Part shown: one piece after another, positions 7,637 to 14,329 of the stretch
Layout of the letters: each line of letters begins with the position of its first letter
How positions within the stretch are numbered: position 1 is the first letter of the stretch
From: Myxococcales bacterium
GTDB taxonomy: Bacteria; Myxococcota; Polyangia; Fen-1088
DNA: 16,291 bases
Assembly (NCBI GenBank): GCA_003159055.1
Contig: PMLH01000374.1
Location: forward strand, 1-16,291
Direction of reading: 5' to 3'
Made by a program: the position numbers and the translations under genes
The notes under the pieces: model-generated
The model's database searches: none
What the model was told of the DNA's origin: nothing
The model's input: only the letters and a program-made list of their open reading frames with translations

Positions 7637-7637
7637 C

Positions 7638-8486
7638 ATGCGCGTTCGGTTGTTCCACATCGCGTTGCTGCTTGCTCTGGCCGCTTCGGCGGGGCGTTCG
7701 TCGGCAATGGCCGCGGACAGCGACAGACGCCTGCTGCTGGTCGAATCGCCCACCAATCGTCTGTCGAAAAGCGCCAAGGAACACCTGCGCACGGCCATCG
7801 GCGAAGTGGTGGCCAGGCAGGGGCTGCAGGTGATTCCGTCGCAGACCCTTCCCGACAAGCTCCTCCGCTGCGATTGGCCCGGGTGTCTGCCACAGATTGC
7901 GGCAGCGTCGGGCGCGACCTTGGTTTTGCGCGTGCAGGCAACGTACGCGAAGGAAAGCTTCAAGCTCGGCCTTGAGCTGTGGAATTCCGACGAAGGCAAG
8001 TTGCTCGGGCGCGAGGAGCGCGACTGCCCCATCTGCGACGAACAGGATCTATGGGGCTCTGCGGCGCTGCTGGTGCAGGGACTGCTCGATCGTGCCCTCC
8101 ACGAGGCCAAGCCAGCGCCGACGGAGCCGCCGCACGAAACCATGACCGTGCCCACGCCGTCGGCGCAGGCACCCGCTGCGGGCGCAGCGGCCGAGGCAGA
8201 GCCCGGTCGTCCAGGAAAACTGGTCGGCTACGCAGGATTGGCGCTAACGGTGGCGGGGCTGTCGTTGCTCGGGACGGGCATCTACTACGTCGTCGTCGAC
8301 GGGCGTCCCGCCTGCGTCAGGTGCGACTGGGACCGCGATACCTCGAAGTACGGGCTGCCGATGACCATCGGGGGCGGCGTCGCCGCGGCGGCTGGCGTGA
8401 GTCTGCTGCTGTGGCGATTCTGGCCGTCCGCGCCTGCAGTTTCGCTCGGCCCGTCGGGCCTGCTGGTGGCGGGGCGATTCCAATGA
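7638..8486 (+). CDS. Exported membrane-anchored protein of unknown function with paired cysteines
   Basis: Not recognised. ATG 7638 gives 282 aa with a signal peptide at 1-26 (LFHIALLLALAASA...AMAA). Residues ~28-155 form a mixed alpha/beta domain (RLLLVESPTN; GATLVLRVQATY; KLGLELWNSDEGKLL). It carries C78 and C83 (LRCDWPGCLPQ) and C130/C133 (CPIC). A Pro/Ala/Glu-rich linker follows (~156-192). Two membrane spans lie at about 196-220 and 239-261, separated by a short loop holding C226/C229 (CVRC). All six cysteines thus come in close pairs. The tail (262-282) is short. The gene starts 49 bp after the kinase gene and its stop overlaps the next start (ATGA at 8483-8486), so translation of the two is probably coupled. 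The cysteine pairs could be disulfides or a metal site. A role with the upstream kinase is inferred from position only. Confidence 0.8.
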   Translation: MRVRLFHIALLLALAASAGRSSAMAADSDRRLLLVESPTNRLSKSAKEHLRTAIGEVVARQGLQVIPSQTLPDKLLRCDWPGCLPQIAAASGATLVLRVQATYAKESFKLGLELWNSDEGKLLGREERDCPICDEQDLWGSAALLVQGLLDRALHEAKPAPTEPPHETMTVPTPSAQAPAAGAAAEAEPGRPGKLVGYAGLALTVAGLSLLGTGIYYVVVDGRPACVRCDWDRDTSKYGLPMTIGGGVAAAAGVSLLLWRFWPSAPAVSLGPSGLLVAGRFQ

Positions 8487-10129
8487 AACGCCTAAGCTTG
8501 GCCATGACAAGGTTGATGACAAGGTTCATCGGGCTCTTGGTGGTCGCAGCTTGTGCGCTGGCGCTGCTTTCGGCGTGCGATGCCACCCGGCGCGACTGGA
8601 GTACTTGCTGGCACGAGGGCTGCGCCGCCGATCACTTCTGCAACAGTGAGCACCGCTGCGAGCCACGGCCGTTGGACGCTGGAGCGCTCGACAGTCGTGG
8701 AAGCGTGGACGTCGTCCCGGCCGTCGAGGTTCTTGCGGCGGACGCGCCGGTTTCCGTCGAGGTCGGCATGGACCTGGCAGTGCCGCAAGCCGTGGATTCG
8801 GCCGTGGATAGGGGCGTCGATGCCGAACCGGATGTGGCGATCGCGGACGTCGCGGTTCCCATCGACGTTGCCGTCGATAGGCTGGTTCCCGACGCGCCCG
8901 GCACTTGCACGATCGACGCCGACTGTCCCAGCGCTGGGCTTCCTTTCTGCGTCGATGGCCTGTGCGTCGCCTGCAAGACGGGCGAGCAGTGCAAGGGCGG
9001 TGTACCCATCTGTTCGGCGGCTCACCTGTGCGTTTCGTGCGCGGTGATCGATGCGGGCTGTCCGGCGGCGACGTCGGCCTGCGAGGCCGATTCCGGCAGG
9101 TGTGTCGAATGTCTGGCCGATGGCGACTGCAAGGGATCGCCGGCGAAATCCTTCTGCGTGGCCGGTGCGTGCGTCGCCTGCACGGCCGTGGCCGCTGACG
9201 CCTGTGCGAAACGGGATCCGAGCCAACCGGCATGCCTCTCTGCCGGTACTTGCGCGGAATGTGCCAGCAATGACGACTGCACCGTCGCAGTGAAGCCCAT
9301 CTGCGATACCACCGCCCACCTTTGCAACCGGTGCACGAGCGACAGTGAATGCGAGAGCAAGGCAGGCGGTCCCGGCGTGTGCCTGTCCGAGCAAGACGGC
9401 CATTGCGCGACCGACGACGAAACCATCTACGTCGCCAGCCCCACCGGCAGCTGTCCCGCGTCGGCGCCCGGCACCGGCTCTGCGATCGCACCGTACTGCT
9501 CGCTCCAGATCGCCCTGACGGCGGCCAAGTCGCGCTTGGTCCCGTTGCTCGTGCTCAGCGGCCCGCTCACGGGCGGCTTCACCGGCGTCTCGCTCAGCGC
9601 ACCGCTGACCATGGTGGGAAAACAAGCCGTCATCACTCCCGCGCCGGGAGCGGACGGGATCAATATTGTAAGCGGCGAGCTTTCCCTGCGAAATATCACC
9701 ATCCGCGGAAGCGCAAGCACCTCGACGTGGATCGGCGTCAACGCCGCAGCCACCAGCGGCAATTCCGTCGTCCTACACCTGGACAGCTGCGCCGTGATCG
9801 ACAACCCGGGCGGCGGCATCTTCCTCAACGGAGCCGCCTTCACGATCAAGAACACCACCGTAACCGGCAACGGCCCCAATTCGACCGGTTGGGGCGGGCT
9901 TCAGGTGCAGAACCCGCCCGTCGCCGGGCCGACCACGCTCTCGCAGGTCACCATCAGCGACAACAAGCAGGTGGGACTCGCCTGCAGCGCCAGCCTCGCA
10001 GCCAGCAACGCCGCCCCCGGCGTGCTCGCGACCGGAAACGTGGGCGGCATCGACATCAGCAGCACGTGCGGCATCGTTTCTTGCGGCGCTGTGGTTGGGC
10101 CGACCTGTGGCGCCCAAAGCCTGCCGTGA
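8483..10129 (+). CDS. Lipoprotein with seven Cys-rich repeats and a beta-helix domain
   Basis: This 548-aa protein starts at ATG 8483, overlapping the preceding stop as ATGA. A signal sequence ends in the lipobox LSAC with Cys32, so the protein should be lipid-anchored in the envelope. A small Cys motif (42-59) is followed by an acidic, lysine-free Asp/Val/Ala linker (~66-139). Residues 142-308 hold seven tandem units of about 23-25 residues with the pattern C..D.dC...C...C..C, most ending in CxxC. The remainder (~340-530) has the repetitive Asn/Thr/Gly-rich character of a right-handed parallel beta-helix (GINIVSGELSLRNITIRGSA; GGGIFLNGAAFTIKNTTVTG), as in pectate-lyase-like folds. No catalytic residues can be assigned. 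Surface display, binding of polysaccharide or adhesion are plausible but unproven. The architecture is typical of large envelope lipoproteins of Myxococcota. Confidence 0.88.
   Translation: MKRLSLAMTRLMTRFIGLLVVAACALALLSACDATRRDWSTCWHEGCAADHFCNSEHRCEPRPLDAGALDSRGSVDVVPAVEVLAADAPVSVEVGMDLAVPQAVDSAVDRGVDAEPDVAIADVAVPIDVAVDRLVPDAPGTCTIDADCPSAGLPFCVDGLCVACKTGEQCKGGVPICSAAHLCVSCAVIDAGCPAATSACEADSGRCVECLADGDCKGSPAKSFCVAGACVACTAVAADACAKRDPSQPACLSAGTCAECASNDDCTVAVKPICDTTAHLCNRCTSDSECESKAGGPGVCLSEQDGHCATDDETIYVASPTGSCPASAPGTGSAIAPYCSLQIALTAAKSRLVPLLVLSGPLTGGFTGVSLSAPLTMVGKQAVITPAPGADGINIVSGELSLRNITIRGSASTSTWIGVNAAATSGNSVVLHLDSCAVIDNPGGGIFLNGAAFTIKNTTVTGNGPNSTGWGGLQVQNPPVAGPTTLSQVTISDNKQVGLACSASLAASNAAPGVLATGNVGGIDISSTCGIVSCGAVVGPTCGAQSLP
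8678..8899 (+). other. Low-complexity Asp/Val/Ala linker region within the lipoprotein gene
   Basis: Residues ~66-139 are dominated by D, V and A, with short DV, VD and DVA steps (AIADVAVPIDVAVDRLV) and no lysine. It probably acts as an extended spacer between the lipid anchor and the Cys repeats. Confidence 0.7.
8906..9406 (+). repeat. Seven tandem Cys-rich repeats within the lipoprotein gene
   Basis: Units of about 70-75 bp encode residues 142-308. The unit-ending motifs are CVAC, CVSC, CVEC, CVAC, CAEC, CNRC and a final degenerate GHC. Within units the D-x-D-C or G-E-Q-C start recurs. The repeats are diverged at DNA level, so they are old rather than a recent expansion. Confidence 0.8.
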
Positions 10130-10179
10130 ACCTTGACAACAAGCCCTTCCGCCGGCAAGCCTTGCAGGTCAGAAGTACC

Positions 10180-10557
10180 ATGACTCGGCATCTCGCTTGG
10201 GCTGGCCCTCTTGCCCTTCTTCTCATCTCACAGTCTCTCTTGGCCGACGGCCTCGCGCCGCCTGGGGGCTACAAGCCAACCAAGAAGATCGTGCGGCTTT
10301 TCGAGGCGAAATGTGCGACTTGTCACGGCGATGACGGAAAGGCCAAGACCGAGCTCGGCAAGGAAATGGCCATCGCCGACATGACCAAGGCGGCCTACTG
10401 GAAGGACCTAACCCTGGAAGGTGCCCGCAAATCGGTCCTAGAAGGGATCAAGCGCACCCAGAACGGGGTCGAGCAGGAGATGAAGCCGTTCAAGGACCGG
10501 CTTTCTCCCGACCAGGTTGACGCCCTCATCATCTATTCGGCTTCGCTGAAAAAGTAG
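10180..10557 (+). CDS. Small periplasmic class I cytochrome c
   Basis: This is an electron carrier with one covalently bound haem. ATG 10180 gives 125 aa. Residues 1-22 are a signal peptide (LAWAGPLALLLISQSLLA), so the protein is exported. The haem motif CATCH is at 45-49 with His49 as the proximal ligand. Met101 in QEMKPFKDRLS matches the usual distal methionine motif before the C-terminal helix (SPDQVDALIIYSASL). The length fits a monohaem cytochrome c of the c5/c551 type. It lies 50 bp after the lipoprotein gene and 66 bp before the next gene, and no oxidase or reductase is adjacent, so its partner is unknown. The ribosome binding site is weak (AGAAG). Confidence 0.93.
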   Translation: MTRHLAWAGPLALLLISQSLLADGLAPPGGYKPTKKIVRLFEAKCATCHGDDGKAKTELGKEMAIADMTKAAYWKDLTLEGARKSVLEGIKRTQNGVEQEMKPFKDRLSPDQVDALIIYSASLKK

Positions 10558-10578
10558 GCGTCGGCGGAGCCCGATGCC

Positions 10579-10587
10579 TGATAAAAT
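10579..10587 (+). promoter_or_regulatory. Possible extended -10 promoter element
   Basis: TGATAAAAT matches an extended -10 (TGnTAtAAT). Transcription would begin about 30 bases before ATG 10624, with an AAGGAG at 10601-10606 in the leader. No good -35 is present, so this is tentative. Confidence 0.35.
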
Positions 10588-10623
10588 CGGATCCAAGCAA
10601 AAGGAGCCGCGAAGCAACAAATC

Positions 10624-11130
10624 ATGGCGACCCCAGGGGTAGGCGAGGATATCGAGGACATCTGCACGCGATGTGGCGACACATGGCACGTGGTGATGGC
10701 CAAAATCGGCGATCGTGTCGCCAAGGTCGTGTGCAAGCTGTGCGGCAGCCAGCACAATTACCGCGGCGAAAAGAATGCGCCGGCGCCGAAGGGCGGCGGT
10801 AGCTCGTGGGGGCGCCCGAGGCGGCGGAAGGCCGGGCGCTCCAACGCCACGCCAGCGCCGGAGGTCCCTGATTTCGACCCAAGCAAGCCTCCGCGCAGCT
10901 ATTCGCCCCAGCTGGCCTTCTTGCCGGGCGAGCGCGTGATCCATGCGACCTTCGGGGTCGGAGTCGTCGCGGCAACACCGGGGCCAGGCAAGGTCGAAGT
11001 GCAATTCCCCGGTGGACTGCGGACCCTGGCGTGCTCAAAACCGGGCTCGACCCTCGAGCGTCCGGTCGCCGTCGCGAGCCTCGGGGTTCCGGATAGTCCG
11101 CTGCCCAAGACTGGGCCCGGGCGAAGCTAG
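10624..11130 (+). CDS. Zinc-ribbon protein with a UvrD-C-terminal/Tudor-like domain
   Basis: This 168-aa cytoplasmic protein of unknown function starts at ATG 10624. The N-terminus carries a four-cysteine zinc ribbon: C14/C17 (CTRC) and C37/C40 (CKLC). A basic Gly/Arg/Pro-rich linker follows (~50-90; GRPRRRKAGR). The C-terminal part (~98-140) reads FLPGERVIHATFGVGVV, then GKVEVQFPGGLRTLAC. This resembles the small Tudor-like beta-barrel at the C-terminus of UvrD/PcrA helicases, and CarD/CdnL-type RNA-polymerase-binding domains. A role in nucleic acid or RNA polymerase binding is therefore suggested but unproven. It lies 14 bp before an RNA methyltransferase gene, probably in one transcript. 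AAGGAG at 10601 is 17 bases from the start, farther than usual. Confidence 0.8.
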   Translation: MATPGVGEDIEDICTRCGDTWHVVMAKIGDRVAKVVCKLCGSQHNYRGEKNAPAPKGGGSSWGRPRRRKAGRSNATPAPEVPDFDPSKPPRSYSPQLAFLPGERVIHATFGVGVVAATPGPGKVEVQFPGGLRTLACSKPGSTLERPVAVASLGVPDSPLPKTGPGRS

Positions 11131-11144
11131 ACGGCCCTACGGCA

Positions 11145-12527
11145 GTGGCGCAGCGCTCTCAGGCCGGCGACCCATTCGAGGCCGAGGTGATAGGCCTTGA
11201 TGAGGCAGGCTCGGGCATCGTCGAGATCGAGGCGGGGGCCGAGATCTTGCGTGTACACGTCGCTGGCGCGCTGCGCGGCGAGCGCATAAGAGGACGCATC
11301 ACCTATCGTTCGGTGCACGCACGCGGGGGATATCGCGAGGCTTGGGGCCTGCTCGAAAGCGTCGACCGGCCGTCGCCCGATCGCGTGGCGCCGGTTTGCC
11401 CTGCACAGGGGAGGTGCGGCGGCTGTGCGCTGATGCCTCTCGCCTATCCCGCCCAGCTCGAATGGAAGCGGGCGCGGGTCCAGACCGAGCTTGGCAGGTA
11501 CCAGGAGCTGAGCGCCGTCGAGGTTACGGCGTGCGTACCGTCGCCCCTTACGCTTGGGTATCGCAACCAGGCGAAGTACACCTATGCGCGCGGCCAAGAT
11601 GGCGAGAGGGGCGGCGAGGTCGTGCTTGGTGCCTATGCGCCCCGTTCGCATGACGTCGTCGATCTGGCGGGCTGCCGGGTGGTCGAGCCGATCCTCGACG
11701 AGGCTCGTCGAGTGTTGCTCGGCATCCTACGGCTGAACGCGGTTGAGCCGTACCACGAAGTCCACCATACCGGCTTGCTTCGCTACGCAATGTTGAGAGC
11801 GAACGCCGCCGGTAGGGTGTTGGCCACGTTGGTTGCAGCCCGGGGAGATTGGGGGCAGGCGGGCGCTGTCGCAGGGGCGTTCATGGAGCAGTTTCCTGCG
11901 CTGGTCGGCGTCGTGCTCAACGTGAACGCCGGATCTGGAAATGCGCTGTTCAGCGAGGAAGAAAGTCTGCTCGCGGGGCAGCCGATCTTCGAGGACGACA
12001 TCGGCGACGTGCGCGTCCGGCTGGCCTCGCGTTCGTTTTTCCAGGCGAACCGTGCCGTCGGCTCGCGCATTTATCGCGACTTGGTTGCGATGCTGCCGGG
12101 CGATCTCGGGCGCGCCGTGGACGCGTACTCAGGGGCGGGTGGCATCGCGCTTTCGCTGCTGGCGCGGGCTCGACAGGTCGTTGCTATCGAGGAGAACGCC
12201 GCCGCGACCGAGGCTGCGTCTTCCTTGCCAGGTGCAGGTCCACGTGTGATTACCGGCGATGCGGCCCTTGGGTTGGCAAGCCTGGACGGCGCGGATGTGG
12301 TGGTGCTGAATCCGCCGCGCAAGGGGTGCTCCGACGCGGTCCTGGCGCAGGCTCTCCGCCTGTTCCCGCGGTTCGTGGCCTATCTAAGCTGCGATCCGCA
12401 CAGTCTGGCCCGCGATCTGGGGGTGCTGGTTTCGGCCGGCGCGACCATCGTTAGCGCGGTTCCCTACGACATGATGCCGCACACACCGCACGTCGAGATG
12501 CTGGTCGTCCTGTCACTGCGAGGCTGA
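11145..12527 (+). CDS. TrmA/RlmC/RlmD-family RNA (uracil-5-)-methyltransferase
   Basis: This enzyme transfers a methyl group from S-adenosylmethionine to C5 of a uracil, most likely in 23S rRNA. GTG 11145 is the first start after the preceding stop and gives 460 aa. A TRAM-like RNA-binding domain is at the N-terminus (~10-75). The iron-sulfur cluster ligands are C85, C91, C94 (CPAQGRCGGC) and C177 (AGCRVVEP), the family pattern. The methyltransferase fold includes FFQANRAVGS, the SAM loop VDAYSGAGGIALSLL (from ~325), NPPRKGC at 389, the catalytic nucleophile C416 (YLSCDPHSLARDL) and the general base E451 (HTPHVEMLVVL). All key residues are intact. NPPR rather than DPPR is also seen in RlmC. 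Whether the target is that of RlmD (U1939), RlmC or TrmA cannot be decided from sequence alone. The 3' end overlaps the convergent Lgt-family gene by 15 bp. Confidence 0.93.
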   Translation: MAQRSQAGDPFEAEVIGLDEAGSGIVEIEAGAEILRVHVAGALRGERIRGRITYRSVHARGGYREAWGLLESVDRPSPDRVAPVCPAQGRCGGCALMPLAYPAQLEWKRARVQTELGRYQELSAVEVTACVPSPLTLGYRNQAKYTYARGQDGERGGEVVLGAYAPRSHDVVDLAGCRVVEPILDEARRVLLGILRLNAVEPYHEVHHTGLLRYAMLRANAAGRVLATLVAARGDWGQAGAVAGAFMEQFPALVGVVLNVNAGSGNALFSEEESLLAGQPIFEDDIGDVRVRLASRSFFQANRAVGSRIYRDLVAMLPGDLGRAVDAYSGAGGIALSLLARARQVVAIEENAAATEAASSLPGAGPRVITGDAALGLASLDGADVVVLNPPRKGCSDAVLAQALRLFPRFVAYLSCDPHSLARDLGVLVSAGATIVSAVPYDMMPHTPHVEMLVVLSLRG

Positions 12528-13295
12528 AGCCGGCTGCAGATTCTGCCTCGCTTCGCGCTGCGCGGACTGGCGGATGACCACCGTTCCCGCTACCATCAGC
12601 AGCACCGAGCCGTACTGGCCCGGGGTCAGGCCGAAGTAGCGCGCGTCCTCGATGCGCAGGAAATCCAGGAGAAACCGCACCGGCGCATACACCAGGGGAA
12701 GGAAGCCAACGAAGAAGCCCGGCGAGCGCAGTCTGCCCTTGCCCACCTGATGGAACAACAGGGCGATGCCGCCGCTGTAGATGGCCTCGTAAAGGCCAAG
12801 GTTGTGGCGGATCAGGTGGTCGCTGTAGCGCTGGCCGAGGAAGAAAAGGGTTTCGACACCAGGGTGATCGTAGGCCACCGAGCAACCCATGCGGCCAAAC
12901 ATCCAGGCCAGCGGGAAGACGTAGGCGATCAAGTTCAGGTAGCGCCAGCCGAGCACGCCCCCATGGCTGCGCATGAACCAGATGGCCACCACGACTGCGC
13001 CGAGAAAGCCGCCGAACGAGCTGATGCTCTCCCAGATGTAGAGCAGGCTGAGCGGGTGGGCCAGCACGTCGCGCGGGTAGTACGCGATGCGATCCACGAT
13101 GTGGGCGAAGATGAAGCCGGAGATCACGATGCGCATGGCCAGTCGTTCGGCCAGCACCGGATCAAGGCCAACCTGCGGGGCGCGTTTTCGGATCAGCCGG
13201 AACGCCAGCAGGATGCCCGTCGCCACCAGGGCGCCGAAGGCGTGGATGGTGATGGGGCCGAGGTGAAGCTTGGGCTGCTCGAAATAGGGAATCAC
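12513..13295 (-). CDS. Lgt-family (prolipoprotein diacylglyceryl transferase-like) membrane protein, divergent
   Basis: The start is GTG 13295, six bases after GGAGG, giving 260 aa. It overlaps the preceding stop as GTGA. About seven membrane spans are visible. Family hallmarks are TIHAFGALVATGILLAF (~16-32), the ISSFGGFLGA loop (~91-100), FGRMGCSVAYDHPG (133-146) and VRFLLDFLR (206-214). LTPGQYGSVLLMVAG (223-237) also fits the family. In E. coli, Lgt attaches diacylglycerol to the lipobox cysteine. Aligned by eye, several key residues differ here: Phe20 for Tyr26, no histidine at the His103 loop, Cys138 for Asn146, Asp143 for Glu151 and Asp211 for Glu243. Arg135 (R143), Gly146 (G154) and Arg207 (R239) are kept. 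It may be a divergent Lgt or a paralogue with another lipid-related activity, so no gene symbol is given. Confidence 0.85.
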   Translation of the reverse strand: MIPYFEQPKLHLGPITIHAFGALVATGILLAFRLIRKRAPQVGLDPVLAERLAMRIVISGFIFAHIVDRIAYYPRDVLAHPLSLLYIWESISSFGGFLGAVVVAIWFMRSHGGVLGWRYLNLIAYVFPLAWMFGRMGCSVAYDHPGVETLFFLGQRYSDHLIRHNLGLYEAIYSGGIALLFHQVGKGRLRSPGFFVGFLPLVYAPVRFLLDFLRIEDARYFGLTPGQYGSVLLMVAGTVVIRQSAQREARQNLQPASASQ

Positions 13296-13822
13296 GGATG
13301 ACCTCCGGGGGCGTGGGCGACGTAATGGCGACGCGTCCATTCTGCCATGGCGATGCCGGCGGCCACCGTGACAGGAAAAGAATTGTTGATGCCGTACATC
13401 GGAATGGCCACCACCAGATCGGCGGCCGCGATCAGCGACTCGGGAATGCCCGTCGATTCGCTACCGAACACCATCAGGCATTCCTCCGGCAAGGTGGCAT
13501 GCCACAGGTCGGCACGGGCGTGCTCGCGCTCGAAGGCGAGCATGGGCAGCGCTCGCTCGTGTGCCCACGCGACCAGCGCCGCTTCGTCGGGAAGGTAGAC
13601 CAGGTTTTCGTAGCGCTGCATGCCCATCGCGGCCCGTTGGTAGAACGGCTCGTCGCCCACCAGCACGATGTGCCTGACCAGAAAGGAATGCGCCACGCGA
13701 ATGATCGCACCGACGTTGAACGGGTTGCGCGCTCGCAAGATCGCAATGCTGAGCGGGCGGCGCAGCGGCTCGAGGCTGGCCTTGACCTCGTCGAGCGGCA
13801 TGTCGAAAGACGGAACCTTCAT
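13292..13822 (-). CDS. SPOUT (TrmH/SpoU) family RNA 2'-O-methyltransferase
   Basis: This is predicted to methylate a ribose 2'-OH in tRNA or rRNA using SAM. ATG 13822 gives 176 aa, the size of a stand-alone SPOUT domain. Motif 1 is LRARNPFNVGAIIRVAHSF (29-47) with the conserved N-x-G and Arg. Motif 2 is VFGSESTGIPESLI (118-131). Motif 3, which forms the trefoil knot that binds SAM, is IPMYGINNSFPVTVAAGIAM (140-159). It departs from the usual SLNVSVA: Pro150 stands where Asn is normally found. The sequence is not a good match to TrmL, so the target is unknown. The gene is 33 bp downstream of the zinc-ribbon gene and its stop overlaps the Lgt-family start (GTGA), pointing to coupled translation. 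Confidence 0.9.
   Translation of the reverse strand: MKVPSFDMPLDEVKASLEPLRRPLSIAILRARNPFNVGAIIRVAHSFLVRHIVLVGDEPFYQRAAMGMQRYENLVYLPDEAALVAWAHERALPMLAFEREHARADLWHATLPEECLMVFGSESTGIPESLIAAADLVVAIPMYGINNSFPVTVAAGIAMAEWTRRHYVAHAPGGHP
13302..13306 (-). promoter_or_regulatory. Ribosome binding site fixing the Lgt-family start at 13295
   Basis: GGAGG on the minus strand lies six bases before GTG 13295. It rules out the longer in-frame ATG 13340, which would add a basic, Pro-rich stretch before the conserved N-terminus. Confidence 0.8.
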
Positions 13823-13855
13823 CGGTGGGCCGCAGTGATAGCGCGCCCGTGGTGC

Positions 13856-14329
13856 CTAATGCAAACGCCGCCAGACAAGGCCACCCGCGATCCCAAGCGC
13901 CATCGCGGCAAGCACCACGACCCAAAACCAGCCGCCGCGGGTCACCGCCGTGCGCGGCTGGGTCTTGTGAATGCTGAGCCCAAGCGCGGCCTTGGCCAGC
14001 ACCTGACCCTGCATCTGGGCCGCGAGAACGTCCTTGGGATTCTTGTCGAGCCGGTCCCGGTAGAGGCGCCCTGCCGCGGCCAGCGTGTCTGTCTGCAGGC
14101 AGTGCTTGAGGAACTCTTCGTGGCGCGCGGAATCGTTCCAGTTGTCCTGAACCTCCTGCCACAGCTCCTCGCCGGCGCTGTCGAGGCGAGCCAGCGCGAT
14201 GCCTTCGTCGGCGTTCCACAAGGCGAAGACGAGGCCACAGCGCGGGCAAGCAGCCGTTCCGTCAGCGCGCGTCTTGCCACACTTCGGGCACGTCGCAGAG
14301 GCCGCAGGGGCGCCTGGAGCGTCCGTCAT
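13856..14329 (-). CDS. Zinc-ribbon protein with C-terminal membrane anchor
   Basis: Function unknown. ATG 14329 is preceded by GAGG at five bases and gives 157 aa. The N-terminus holds a zinc ribbon with C14/C17 (CPKCG) and C28/C31 (CPRCG). The middle (~35-125) is helical and charged (ARLDSAGEELWQEVQDNW; HEEFLKHCLQTDTLAAAGRLYRDRLDKNP). Its last part resembles a TPR or coiled segment. The last 26 residues contain one membrane span (WFWVVVLAAMALGIAGGLVW) followed by RRLH, so the protein is probably tail-anchored with the ribbon in the cytoplasm. The reading frame stays open upstream to 14480 through a Cys-rich stretch (CALCDYHGVCG). A TTG start at 14428 is therefore possible but less likely. 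Confidence 0.8.
   Translation of the reverse strand: MTDAPGAPAASATCPKCGKTRADGTAACPRCGLVFALWNADEGIALARLDSAGEELWQEVQDNWNDSARHEEFLKHCLQTDTLAAAGRLYRDRLDKNPKDVLAAQMQGQVLAKAALGLSIHKTQPRTAVTRGGWFWVVVLAAMALGIAGGLVWRRLH

Noticed and set aside
10133..10138. Perfect TTGACA as a -35 box for the cytochrome gene
   Set aside because: No acceptable -10 sequence lies 16-19 bp downstream, so a promoter cannot be supported.
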